DNA of 52,237 nucleotides from a virus. This document shows positions 1 to 7,201 of this stretch, piece by piece. A model generated the notes under the pieces. That model saw nothing but the letters and a program-made list of their open reading frames with translations. It was not told the DNA's origin and did no database searches. The stretch's first letter is position 1. Each line of letters opens with the position of its first letter. The DNA is taken from IMG/VR virus record IMGVR_UViG_3300025087_000090, positions 1 to 52,237 of that record. One strand, written 5' to 3'. The translations under genes were made by a program, and so were the position numbers.

Positions 1-876
1 CACAGAGGTTGCAAGCGTGCTTATTTCTTCCGCCACCTCTGTGGCATCCGCAAGGTCACAGCCGACTCTCCAGGCTTTTCCTTTGGCTCGGCTTTCCATT
101 CCTCCTCCGAAGTACTCGACATGACCGGGGACATAAACCTCGCAATGGCTACCTTTTCGGATATGTTTAATTTCATAGACGACAAGGTGAGAACCCTCAA
201 TCGAGCGAGAGAGATTCTCATTGCTTATGAGAAATTCATCAAACAAAAAGGTTGGAAGTTTTCTCAAACCTCTGAAACCACCATGGAGATCGCCTTTAAT
301 GCCCCACTTACTTCAAGAATCAATTACGCTGGACGGTGTGATCGTCAATTTGAAAATGGAGATATCGGTGAATGGAAGACCACTTATTATCTCTATAATT
401 CCTCCGGAAATCCCATGCCGTATTTACAACAGTGGTGGGGACATAACTCTATCCGTGGATACGCATGGGCTCAAAAGGCTTCTCATGTGCATATCCTCGG
501 AATCGGGGTCTATCCTCAAAAGCAAGAACGGGGAGGTGATCCATATCCTGGGGTGGAGAGCTTAACCATTCCTATCCAAGAATGGGAGATTAAACAATTT
601 GCCTATGAGGCTGAGGTTATAGGTGAGGAGATAATTGCTTATGCTTCTAAGAATGGTCTCTCTATTGGCAAAGACTTCCAAGAGAATCTTGATAAGACCT
701 TTTATGACAAGCTCTGGCATGGGTTTCCTACAAATACGAGTAGGTGTTACTTCAACTTGAATAATGCCTGTCAATTCGTGGACCTGTGTACGAGGAATGT
801 TCCTAAAGGTTTGGTTCTTGGAAACTACGTGATTGATCCTTTCCTGCCGTGGCTTGAAGACAAGGAGGTAGAGTGA
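1..876 (+). CDS. PD-(D/E)XK nuclease, Cas4/RecB-like with Fe-S-type cysteines (3' part)
   Basis: This is the main body of a gene whose start lies at 52062. Joined across the circular overlap it encodes about 306 aa. The frame is open from base 1. It shows the Cas4/AddB-type signature: an N-terminal GCKRAYFF, a GRCD aspartate, GEWKT as the E-x-K element, and a C-terminal cluster of three cysteines (RCYF, NNAC, VDLC). With the N-terminal Cys these could hold a 4Fe-4S cluster. The family are DNA exonucleases or end-processing enzymes; in phages they usually sit with replication and recombination genes, as here. The next frame starts at TGATG overlapping its stop. The exact substrate is inference. 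Confidence 0.8.
   Translation, partial: HRGCKRAYFFRHLCGIRKVTADSPGFSFGSAFHSSSEVLDMTGDINLAMATFSDMFNFIDDKVRTLNRAREILIAYEKFIKQKGWKFSQTSETTMEIAFNAPLTSRINYAGRCDRQFENGDIGEWKTTYYLYNSSGNPMPYLQQWWGHNSIRGYAWAQKASHVHILGIGVYPQKQERGGDPYPGVESLTIPIQEWEIKQFAYEAEVIGEEIIAYASKNGLSIGKDFQENLDKTFYDKLWHGFPTNTSRCYFNLNNACQFVDLCTRNVPKGLVLGNYVIDPFLPWLEDKEVE
6..131. repeat. Left copy of terminal direct repeat (circular overlap)
   Basis: These 126 bases are identical to 52112-52237. The nuclease reading frame continues across the join without a shift, so this is most simply the overlap of a circular or circularly permuted assembly rather than a physical terminal repeat. Bases 1-5 do not match the sequence before the other copy. 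Bases 1-9 are complementary to 35-43, which suggests a fold-back read artefact at the contig tip. Confidence 0.9.
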
Positions 877-1091
877 TGAAACTCTCAATGTTTATCACAG
901 AAGGAGCGATATAAATCAACATACAACCTGAAAATAAGTATGAGAAGAAGTTTATAGAAGCTCTTGAAGAGTATGATGGGGTTGTTTCTATAAAGAAGGG
1001 TGTCAGTATCCAAGAATGTCGAGGTGGATACCTCAGAGATTTTGGTTATGAGCAAAGTACAGTGGCAATTTATATACCAAAAAAGGACTAA
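876..1091 (+). pseudogene. Small gene interrupted by an in-frame TAA
   Basis: An ATG at 876 overlaps the upstream stop (TGATG) and follows an AAGGAGG-type ribosome site. The frame reads 12 codons, meets TAA at 912-914, then stays open for 58 more codons to 1089-1091. The downstream part (beginning INIQPENKYEKK) has a normal coding look but no ATG, GTG or TTG near its beginning. A single change, TAA to CAA, would restore a 71-residue protein. It is either a nonsense mutation, a sequencing error or a read-through site. I do not recognise the product. Confidence 0.5.
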
Positions 1092-1127
1092 CCCATGTCC
1101 CACAAACAAGCTAAAAAGGAGCGTCGA

Positions 1128-1358
1128 ATGACAGACAACACCAAGCCTATCCATCCCATGAACCAACAGCTGCCTCCCATTCAAGCACAGATTACTATCA
1201 ACTTCCATGGGAACAACGTTGTAACCTCTAACTTTCCAACCAACATAGCCCTCACCCTCTTCATGATAGGACAGACTCTTGCTCTACTTGGTAGTAAGTG
1301 TGAGTTCAAAGAGGAAAGTCCCATTGTAACTTTACCGAAAGGAGCGAAGTTGATATGA
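1128..1358 (+). CDS. Hypothetical protein, 76 aa
   Basis: Not recognised. The start at 1128 is chosen because AAAAAGGAG lies about 7 nt upstream; an in-frame ATG at 1095 would add 11 basic residues that mostly translate that ribosome site. The product has a hydrophobic middle (NIALTLFMIGQTLALLG) and no cysteine pair. The stop overlaps the ATG of the next gene at 1355, so the two are probably translationally coupled. Confidence 0.6.
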   Translation: MTDNTKPIHPMNQQLPPIQAQITINFHGNNVVTSNFPTNIALTLFMIGQTLALLGSKCEFKEESPIVTLPKGAKLI

Positions 1359-1618
1359 TTACCAAACTCTCTCAGAGGTCTACAGTAGGAGAGACAACTT
1401 TGACAATCGAAGAGGCTGAGCACCCTTGCTTAATCATAACATCTAACAAACAAAAAGTTGGAGACTTTGATCTTTTTAGTGTGTGGAGTATGTTGGTTGA
1501 GTTTTTTGCCACCATAGATGCTTCAGAGCAGAACTTGAGTCTTTTAAGAAGAAAGCGTGAGGCTCTTGGAGCTTTGAAGGAAAGAGAGATTTACATACAG
1601 GAGCAAAGGAGGTTGTGA
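1355..1618 (+). CDS. Hypothetical protein, 87 aa
   Basis: Not recognised. It has an N-terminal beta-like half (GETTLTIEEAEHPCLIITS) and a C-terminal charged helical half (LSLLRRKREALGALKERE). It overlaps the previous gene by 4 nt, has GAAAGGAGCGAAG as ribosome site, and is followed after 1 nt by the next gene, so it belongs to the early rightward operon. Confidence 0.7.
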   Translation: MITKLSQRSTVGETTLTIEEAEHPCLIITSNKQKVGDFDLFSVWSMLVEFFATIDASEQNLSLLRRKREALGALKEREIYIQEQRRL

Positions 1619-1619
1619 A

Positions 1620-1952
1620 ATGAGCAAACGAAACCAATATAAATCTCTTAAAGACGTCCTCCACCTTGCCTACCTCCAAGCCTCTGAGGGCAAGGGCAAA
1701 GAGCGCCATGCCTCAGGTGAGCCTTTCGAGGACCAGCCCATATGCACCATAGCTCGAAAGGTAGGCATTGGGTTCTGCCTTGGTCAAGCTCTTAAGAAGA
1801 TAGAGGAGAGCCGAAGGCTCTCTCAGTATCCAGGGAGGGAAATCGGAGAGCTTCTTGGGGCAATTAATTACATCGCTGGAGCTATTATTGTGATTAATGA
1901 AAGAGCAAAGGAGCGTGCAAGTGCAAAGCCTACTCCGCCTCTCTCAAATTAA
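1620..1952 (+). CDS. Conserved phage protein, helical, possible NTP pyrophosphohydrolase-like
   Basis: A 110-aa helical protein with the conserved-looking string GKGKERH (about residues 25-31), then FEDQPI, a GxGFxLGQAxKKI helix and a C-terminal ELLGAINYIAGAI helix. Small phage proteins of this look often sit beside nucleotide and replication genes. A link to the all-alpha dATP/dGTP diphosphohydrolase or MazG-like families is only a guess, because I cannot see a full metal-binding E-x-x-E set. Strong ribosome site AGGAGG just upstream. Confidence 0.6.
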   Translation: MSKRNQYKSLKDVLHLAYLQASEGKGKERHASGEPFEDQPICTIARKVGIGFCLGQALKKIEESRRLSQYPGREIGELLGAINYIAGAIIVINERAKERASAKPTPPLSN

Positions 1953-3243
1953 AGTCGGCTTTAGGTTCAGAGAGGATCTTGGTGACCTCTCTGACCTTGC
2001 AGAGAAGATAAGGTCCACTAAAGGGTTGAAGTTTAACTTTGTAGTAGTTGAAGAGGTTGAAGAGGGTGGAGACAAAGTCTATCACCTCCTTGCCGGCGGA
2101 CGTCGGGTTAAAGTCTACGAGCTTCTTTCCACCGGACACTCAGATGTGTGGGGTTCTTATACTCCTACTCAAGAGGAGATGGACCACTACCTTTTCGTCC
2201 CATGTACTATCCTCAAAGACCTCACCCCTGAGGACAGACTCAAGGTCGAATTCATCGAGAACATGGGTCGAAAGGACTTCACTTGGCAAGAGGCTTGTAT
2301 GCTTGTGAGTGAGTTGCACAAGAGAAAGGTTGCAAACTTTGGAAACCCCTCTGGAGGTCGAGGCAAATCAGGTTGGTCCATTCGAGACACAGCAGAGTTC
2401 CTTGGTCTTTTACCCTCTCAAGTGGTTGACTACCTCAAACTTGCAGAGGGACTGACCTCATCTCCCAAACTGGCAGAGATTAAACAAAAATCCAAAGCCC
2501 TTTCCAATGTAAAACGTCAAAAGCAAGTGGACCTTGCTAACCTCTTGAATATTACAGACTATACTTTGGGCGATGTGAGAGTAGTCTGTGGCGACTCCAG
2601 TGAGGTTCTACTGGAGGTAGAGGATGAGTCTGTTGATCTCATTATAACTGACCCTCCATGGGGGATTAACTTTGAGGAGGTTACAACAGATGCTCGTACA
2701 GACGCTTATATCTCCTATGACGACAAGTTTGACCCTATGGAGAATCTTGAAATCTTAACTCTATGTTACCAAAAGCTCAAAGAGAACTCTCCCCTCTACA
2801 TGTTCTACTCAGCCATTCCAGAGAAGGTCGTAGAGGGTGTAGAGCTCCTCACCACTACCGGCTTTAAGGTGGAGAGAATTCCTCTTATCTGGTACAAAAA
2901 GCACGTCCTTTCCCATATGAGCGGAGAGACACGCCATATGATAAACTACGAATCCATTCTCTACGCCTGGAAAGGAGAACGTCCATTCCTTAACCACACC
3001 TCTCGAAACATCTTCGAGCATCAAGTGGCCTATCTCAATCGGATTCATTCTGCTGAAAAGAGTGAAGCTCTTTTGGCTGAATTGATTGAGCTTCATACGG
3101 AACAAGGAGCTATGGTCTTAGACCCATGGGGAGGTAGTTGTAAACTGGCTGATGTATGTCGTAAATTACTTCGCCGCTGTCTTGTGGTTGAAAGAGAGCC
3201 TGATTTGGTCAAGATGGCGAGCATGAGATTGGAGGGGGTGTAA
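1921..3243 (+). CDS. ParB-like domain fused to a DNA (N4/N6) methyltransferase
   Basis: The product has 440 aa. The GTG at 1921 has AAAGGAG 7 nt upstream; an in-frame ATG at 1897 has no good site. Residues about 10-120 form a ParB/Srx domain (LLAGGRR at 57-62, ENMGRKDF at 113-120). A helix-turn-helix-like stretch follows (about 152-172). The C-terminal half is an amino-methyltransferase with motif IV DPPW at 244-247 and then motif I VLDPWGG near 399-405, so the order is that of the beta class. The family transfers methyl from S-adenosylmethionine to adenine N6 or cytosine N4. No restriction partner is visible, so it is probably an orphan phage methylase protecting DNA or marking sites. The target sequence cannot be read from the protein. 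Confidence 0.85.
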   Translation: MQSLLRLSQIKVGFRFREDLGDLSDLAEKIRSTKGLKFNFVVVEEVEEGGDKVYHLLAGGRRVKVYELLSTGHSDVWGSYTPTQEEMDHYLFVPCTILKDLTPEDRLKVEFIENMGRKDFTWQEACMLVSELHKRKVANFGNPSGGRGKSGWSIRDTAEFLGLLPSQVVDYLKLAEGLTSSPKLAEIKQKSKALSNVKRQKQVDLANLLNITDYTLGDVRVVCGDSSEVLLEVEDESVDLIITDPPWGINFEEVTTDARTDAYISYDDKFDPMENLEILTLCYQKLKENSPLYMFYSAIPEKVVEGVELLTTTGFKVERIPLIWYKKHVLSHMSGETRHMINYESILYAWKGERPFLNHTSRNIFEHQVAYLNRIHSAEKSEALLAELIELHTEQGAMVLDPWGGSCKLADVCRKLLRRCLVVEREPDLVKMASMRLEGV

Positions 3244-3509
3244 TGAAAAGACTAATTTTAACCTGTGTGTTTATCCTCATCGCTTCAACCTCCTATGCCA
3301 GAGACAAATGGATAGGTCCAACTTCATCTATTGATCCAATGTGGGGAATGAAAGGTTCTTCCATTATGGTCGAAGCCTTGAGAGACAAACCAAAATCTAA
3401 CCCTCAAGATGACCCTTATTACATGGTCGACCAAATGAACAAAGAAAAAGAACTCAAGAACCTCAAGAGAGAAATCAACAGACTCAAGAGTGAAAGAGGA
3501 GAGTGGTAA
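3243..3509 (+). CDS. Small exported protein with signal peptide
   Basis: An 88-aa product. It has a clear N-terminal signal peptide (MKR, then a hydrophobic core LILTCVFILIAS, then a TSYA cleavage-like site near residue 19), a Gly/Pro-rich middle and a C-terminal charged coiled-coil-like helix (KEKELKNLKREINRLKSER). The start overlaps the methyltransferase stop (TAATG). An exported product inside a replication operon is unusual; alteration of the cell envelope or exclusion of other phages is possible but unproven. Confidence 0.7.
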   Translation: MKRLILTCVFILIASTSYARDKWIGPTSSIDPMWGMKGSSIMVEALRDKPKSNPQDDPYYMVDQMNKEKELKNLKREINRLKSERGEW

Positions 3510-3510
3510 T

Positions 3511-3702
3511 ATGATCAAACGACAATCTGATCCTATTTTACCAAAACGAAGAGCAAATAGTTCAAGAGTGCTTTCCGTCGATATTGGCATCTGTGTTAGC
3601 TGTAAGGAGATTGCCATGGTCAATATGGATGAGTTGTGTTTCTACTGTTGGAGAGAACGAGAAAATGCTAAGAAGACAAGTCTGGCTCATAAAACACCCT
3701 GA
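3511..3702 (+). CDS. Zinc-ribbon small protein, 63 aa
   Basis: Two cysteine pairs, CVSC and CFYC, about 15 residues apart, predict one structural zinc site. The basic N-terminus (MIKRQSDPILPKRRA) could touch nucleic acid. The ATG at 3511 follows AGAGGAGAG; an earlier in-frame ATG at 3490 overlaps the previous gene and is less likely. Function unknown. Confidence 0.6.
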   Translation: MIKRQSDPILPKRRANSSRVLSVDIGICVSCKEIAMVNMDELCFYCWRERENAKKTSLAHKTP

Positions 3703-3832
3703 GAGGGAAATAACTACAACATACAAAATCCATAACTGTAAAAGGCTCGTCAGCCAAAACGATTGGTTCATTGTATCTACAACCTATTGTCCATTCTGCA
3801 AGGAGATTCTTAATGCTCCGACGACAAGTTGA
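3665..3832 (+). CDS. Small CPFC protein, 55 aa
   Basis: The ATG at 3665 has GGAGAG upstream and overlaps the preceding gene. The product holds one Cys (NCKR) and a CPFC pair near the end, compatible with a small zinc site. It overlaps the start of the polymerase gene at 3813 by 20 nt, so coupling is likely. Unrecognised. Confidence 0.5.
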   Translation: MLRRQVWLIKHPEREITTTYKIHNCKRLVSQNDWFIVSTTYCPFCKEILNAPTTS

Positions 3833-5555
3833 AGGCTCAGGCCCACTTGACTCACCAGTACTCTTATTGGGGGAGGCTCCAGGCTCTACCGAAGTGGCAG
3901 GGATTCCTTCTAAGAATATCCTCCCCTCTCCATTCATAGGTTGGAGTGGTCAGTTTCTCCAAGAAATGTGTGAGAGGGCAGGCATAGACTTCTGGAACGG
4001 AATTAGACGAGACAATGTCGTCCAAGAACAGCCCTATAAAAACGACTTCTCTATCTACTACCGAGACAAAGCTCAAAGGGAGCCAACCCCTGAGCTCTTG
4101 GCTTGGTATGCTGACCTAAGGCGTCGTATTCTCCTCCAACGCCCAAAGGTTATAATTGCAGCAGGGGATCAACCTTTGTTTGCCTTGACAGGGAACAAGA
4201 GCTCTACCAAATGGCGAGGCTCAGTTGTTCCATACCAATCCCAAGACCTCAACTGTTGGATAGTGCCCATAGTCCATCCATCCTATGCTCGTCGATGTTT
4301 CAATATGACCTCCTCGAAAAGGAAGGAAGTTCGTCAGCCTTGGTTTCATATTACTGTCTTTGATTTGATCAAGGCTAAGAGGGTGTCTCAAGAGGGATGG
4401 AAGCCTTTGGAAAGGGTGGAGAAGATATTCCCATCTTACTATGAAGTTATGGAGTACCTCGACCAACTTCTCTCTATGCCCTCAGACACTTTAATCACCA
4501 CTGACGTTGAGACAATTCGACGAGAGCATATTAAATGTGTGGGCCTTACTCACTCCAAAGACTACGCCATGTGCATCCCCTTTGTAGCGAGTGGAGCAGG
4601 GAAGCCTTATTATTCCATCGTCCAAGAAGCTGAAATTTGGCTCATGCTTGAGAAGGTGTTCTCTACTCATCTACTCTGCGGCCAAACCATAGCCTTCGAC
4701 GCTGCTATGTTTTGGAGAGACATAAAAGGGTTTGAATTAGAAGAGTCTGTCCACATAGACACAGCGATCCTTCACTCTCTCTTATACCCCGAGCTCAAAC
4801 ACGATCTTGGTTTCCTCGCTTCTATCTACACCGATATGCCATACTTTAAGTACCTCGGTCGGCTCTCTGAGAGCAAGTCCAACATAGGCCAGACTTTTGA
4901 GTATAACTGCTTCGACGTCCAATCCACCCATGAGTGTGCGGAGGAGCTTATCAAAGAGGCCAAGCGAGAAGGTATGTGGGATTATTATCTCTCAAAGAGA
5001 TTGCCTCTTGCTAAATGGGCCATTCGACAGCATAGACATGGGCTAAGTATAGACGAAGGTCGAAGAGAGACCATCCTCAAGAGCCTTTGGTATGAGGAGA
5101 TCCTTCCTCTCCAAACCATGCTTGATGAGTGTCTATGTGAGGTAGGTTGGCTCGGAGCTTGTACTTTTACCAAGACCAAAGTTAATAAACTTCAAGCTCT
5201 TGGCCTTGATGTTGATGGTACTCAAGAGGGGTTGAATACAAGCTCCCCTCAGCAGGTGGTGGCTTTGCTTAGAGCTTTGGGGTATGTGGTCTCTGATTCA
5301 AGCGAGGAGACCTTAACCTCACTTGCTGAGAGTTCAGTAGTGGCAAAGGCCATCTTGCAACTAAGGTCAGGATTCTCTCTCCTCACCTCCGTTGCTAAAC
5401 CTACCGATAAAGATGGAAGGTTTAGAACCTCTATTAATCTCCATGTTACTGAAACCACTCGGTTGTCATCTACCAAATCCCACTATGGTGGAGGAGCAAA
5501 TATGCAAAATGTGACGAGAAAGGCACGGCCTTTGTTTTGTGGAGGTGTGGAATAA
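3813..5555 (+). CDS. polA: Family A DNA polymerase, N-terminal fragment: UDG-like domain + 3'-5' exonuclease + start of polymerase domain
   Basis: 580 aa; the ATG at 3813 has AAGGAGA 6 nt upstream. Residues about 10-165 resemble family 4/5 uracil-DNA glycosylase (GEAPG at 20-24, PFIGWSG at 40-46, HPS at 155-157). Residues about 225-385 are a DnaQ-type exonuclease with Exo I DVET (D231, E233), Exo II D296 and Exo III Y364-x3-D368. Then come thumb-like sequence and the polymerase entry motif TETTRLSS (546-553) with MQN (564-566). The protein stops at residue 580, just before motif A. Motifs A, B and C lie in the separate gene 5745-6521. Together they give a complete replicative polymerase, probably as a two-subunit enzyme. 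The glycosylase-like part may recognise uracil or merely hold a partner. Confidence 0.85.
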   Translation: MLRRQVEGSGPLDSPVLLLGEAPGSTEVAGIPSKNILPSPFIGWSGQFLQEMCERAGIDFWNGIRRDNVVQEQPYKNDFSIYYRDKAQREPTPELLAWYADLRRRILLQRPKVIIAAGDQPLFALTGNKSSTKWRGSVVPYQSQDLNCWIVPIVHPSYARRCFNMTSSKRKEVRQPWFHITVFDLIKAKRVSQEGWKPLERVEKIFPSYYEVMEYLDQLLSMPSDTLITTDVETIRREHIKCVGLTHSKDYAMCIPFVASGAGKPYYSIVQEAEIWLMLEKVFSTHLLCGQTIAFDAAMFWRDIKGFELEESVHIDTAILHSLLYPELKHDLGFLASIYTDMPYFKYLGRLSESKSNIGQTFEYNCFDVQSTHECAEELIKEAKREGMWDYYLSKRLPLAKWAIRQHRHGLSIDEGRRETILKSLWYEEILPLQTMLDECLCEVGWLGACTFTKTKVNKLQALGLDVDGTQEGLNTSSPQQVVALLRALGYVVSDSSEETLTSLAESSVVAKAILQLRSGFSLLTSVAKPTDKDGRFRTSINLHVTETTRLSSTKSHYGGGANMQNVTRKARPLFCGGVE

Positions 5556-5773
5556 TGTTGTCTAAAAAATATTTCATATCAGGTACGTACTTTACAAGAC
5601 AAGAGATAACTCAAGACGAATTTGTTAAAGCTGAGCGAGCTCATGGATTTTATCCAAAATATGGTCTTGGTCCTGAGGCAACAGGAGGCTTTTCATGCGG
5701 TTTGATTTGGTACTCTATTGAATACAATGATATGGAGGAGAAGGATGAAACGCAAGCTCCTAATCGAAGCTGA
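5555..5773 (+). CDS. Small protein lodged between the two polymerase fragments, 72 aa
   Basis: The ATG at 5555 overlaps the stop of the polymerase N-fragment (TAATG) and has GGAGG upstream. The frame runs 72 codons and overlaps the start of the C-fragment by 29 nt. It has no HNH, GIY-YIG, LAGLIDADG or intein splice motif that I can see. The sequence contains an aromatic, beta-like start (KKYFISGTYFTRQEI) and a Gly-rich middle. It could be the remnant of the element that split the gene, or a new gene that arose in the gap. Confidence 0.6.
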   Translation: MLSKKYFISGTYFTRQEITQDEFVKAERAHGFYPKYGLGPEATGGFSCGLIWYSIEYNDMEEKDETQAPNRS

Positions 5774-6521
5774 CCTCTCCCAAGCTGAGGCAAGAGCAGT
5801 AGCCTACTACTGTGGTGATGAAGGCATGAAAAACCTCTTCAAACAAAAGATCGACATCCATGTCGACAGAGCCTTGATGATCTTAGAGGTCGAGGAGAAA
5901 CATTATGAATATGAGGACTTTAAACAAATGTACGTTGATGGAAACAAACTTGCAAAACAATATCGACAAGGAGCTAAAGCTGTTGGTGTCCATGCTACCA
6001 ACTACGACGTCGGCCCTCGCACAGTTGTTAATTCTCTTAGACACCATGGGATCTTCCTTAGCACACGACAAGAAAAATGTCTCCGAGCTAATACACACAA
6101 CAGATTTCCTGGTATCCGATTATATCAATATGGTGTACAGCAAGCTCTCAAATCCTCTCGTACTCTCCATACCGCCAAAGGAATGAAACGCTACTTCTTT
6201 TCCAAACTTGACGACAACACCTTCCGTCGAGCCTATGCCTTCCTCCCTCAATGCACCGTGGCGGAGATAACCAATGATGCCATTGTAAAAATGGAGCCTT
6301 TGATTCGAACCTTGGATGGCTTTGTTCTCCTCCAGGTCCATGACTCTGTATTGGTTGAAGTGCCTGAGAGAAATGTCCAAGAGGCCTATGAGATCATAGT
6401 GTCCTCCATGACTCAACCCATAGATGTCTACCCCTTCTATGGAGACTCTGATGTTATGACCATACCTGTGGATGTCAAATGGGGCACTCATTGGGGGGAG
6501 CTAAGAGATTGGACAAACTAA
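5745..6521 (+). CDS. polA: Family A DNA polymerase, C-terminal fragment: palm and fingers
   Basis: 258 aa; the ATG at 5745 has GGAGGAGAAGG just upstream. It carries motif A (EADLSQAEAR, catalytic D10), motif B (R74, K78, then HATNYDVG) and motif C (QVHDS, catalytic D200). These are the dNTP-binding and metal-binding elements missing from 3813-5555. In intact family A enzymes motif A follows the QN motif of the N-fragment by about 20-25 residues, so the break falls exactly in that linker. The start is real because the ribosome site is strong and codons upstream belong to another frame's gene. The protein is likely to work only as a complex with the N-fragment. Confidence 0.85.
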   Translation: MKRKLLIEADLSQAEARAVAYYCGDEGMKNLFKQKIDIHVDRALMILEVEEKHYEYEDFKQMYVDGNKLAKQYRQGAKAVGVHATNYDVGPRTVVNSLRHHGIFLSTRQEKCLRANTHNRFPGIRLYQYGVQQALKSSRTLHTAKGMKRYFFSKLDDNTFRRAYAFLPQCTVAEITNDAIVKMEPLIRTLDGFVLLQVHDSVLVEVPERNVQEAYEIIVSSMTQPIDVYPFYGDSDVMTIPVDVKWGTHWGELRDWTN

Positions 6522-6694
6522 AAACCCACTCTCACCTTTGGAATAGACAAACAACCTATCCAAACATCAAGTCGCTTTGTGGGCTTTTGTTTAGAGACGT
6601 TGTTGCAGGAACACCATGGGGTTCTACCATCACAGGAGTCAAACAAGATATCACTTGTCCCATTTGTCTTTTGAGGCTTAAGTGGAGGAGATAA
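6509..6694 (+). CDS. Small Cys/His protein, 61 aa
   Basis: I favour the TTG at 6509 because GGGGGGAG lies about 8 nt upstream; an ATG at 6479 would overlap the polymerase by 43 nt. The pattern HSH, SLCG, ITCPICL suggests a zinc-binding site. Similar short proteins with a final TCPxCL are common in phage early regions. Function unknown. Confidence 0.55.
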   Translation: MDKLKTHSHLWNRQTTYPNIKSLCGLLFRDVVAGTPWGSTITGVKQDITCPICLLRLKWRR

Positions 6695-6695
6695 A

Positions 6696-6905
6696 ATGCA
6701 ATCACATAAAATTAACATAAGCACCCATACAAAAACAGAAACTGGATATTGCAGACGTTGCAAATCTTACAATTGTCGAATGATTATGTACATACCAAAG
6801 TATGATAGAATATGGACTTGGGAAGAGAGGTATAAAAGAATTATGATAGGTGCTACTTATAATCCAAACTACGATGAGAACTCTGAATGGAACCCTGGCT
6901 CCTAA
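6696..6905 (+). CDS. Small zinc-binding-like protein, 69 aa
   Basis: It contains CRRC followed by NC in the first third and an aromatic, charged C-terminal half. AGTGGAGGAG precedes the ATG. The stop overlaps the next ATG (TAATG). Not recognised. Confidence 0.55.
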   Translation: MQSHKINISTHTKTETGYCRRCKSYNCRMIMYIPKYDRIWTWEERYKRIMIGATYNPNYDENSEWNPGS

Positions 6906-7201
6906 TGCGGATGCTTGAGGACCACTCATGTCCAAGCTATAAACACTGTTTCAACAAAGCTGCCCATGACCCTATCAACGACAAATACGTACCCTGCTAT
7001 GAGTGCATGGGAGGTAAACTCATGGATCAAACATTCCACTGCTCCAACTGCAAAACAGTTTGGAAGCCTGACAATAACGACTGGACTCTTTCCAAGCTCA
7101 TCCAATGCCCTTTTTGCAACAAACGCTACCTCGTCGCTGTCTTTATAAAAGAAGGAAAATTGGCAGGAGAAATCCTTCATGCAACAGCGACTACTAAGTA
7201 A
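6905..7201 (+). CDS. Multi-CxxC zinc-ribbon protein, 98 aa
   Basis: It holds CYEC, CSNC and CPFC pairs plus two further cysteines (SCPS, HCFN), enough for two zinc sites. The later pairs, CSNC and CPFC, sit about 20-25 residues apart as in rubredoxin-like or TFIIS-like ribbons. The start at 6905 overlaps the previous stop; the end overlaps the DUF3987 gene by 23 nt. Possibly nucleic-acid or protein binding; specific role unknown. Confidence 0.65.
   Translation: MRMLEDHSCPSYKHCFNKAAHDPINDKYVPCYECMGGKLMDQTFHCSNCKTVWKPDNNDWTLSKLIQCPFCNKRYLVAVFIKEGKLAGEILHATATTK

Noticed and set aside
912-914. Stop-codon reassignment (TAA as sense)
   Set aside because: Many clear genes end at TAA with tight overlaps to the next start, so TAA is used as a stop.
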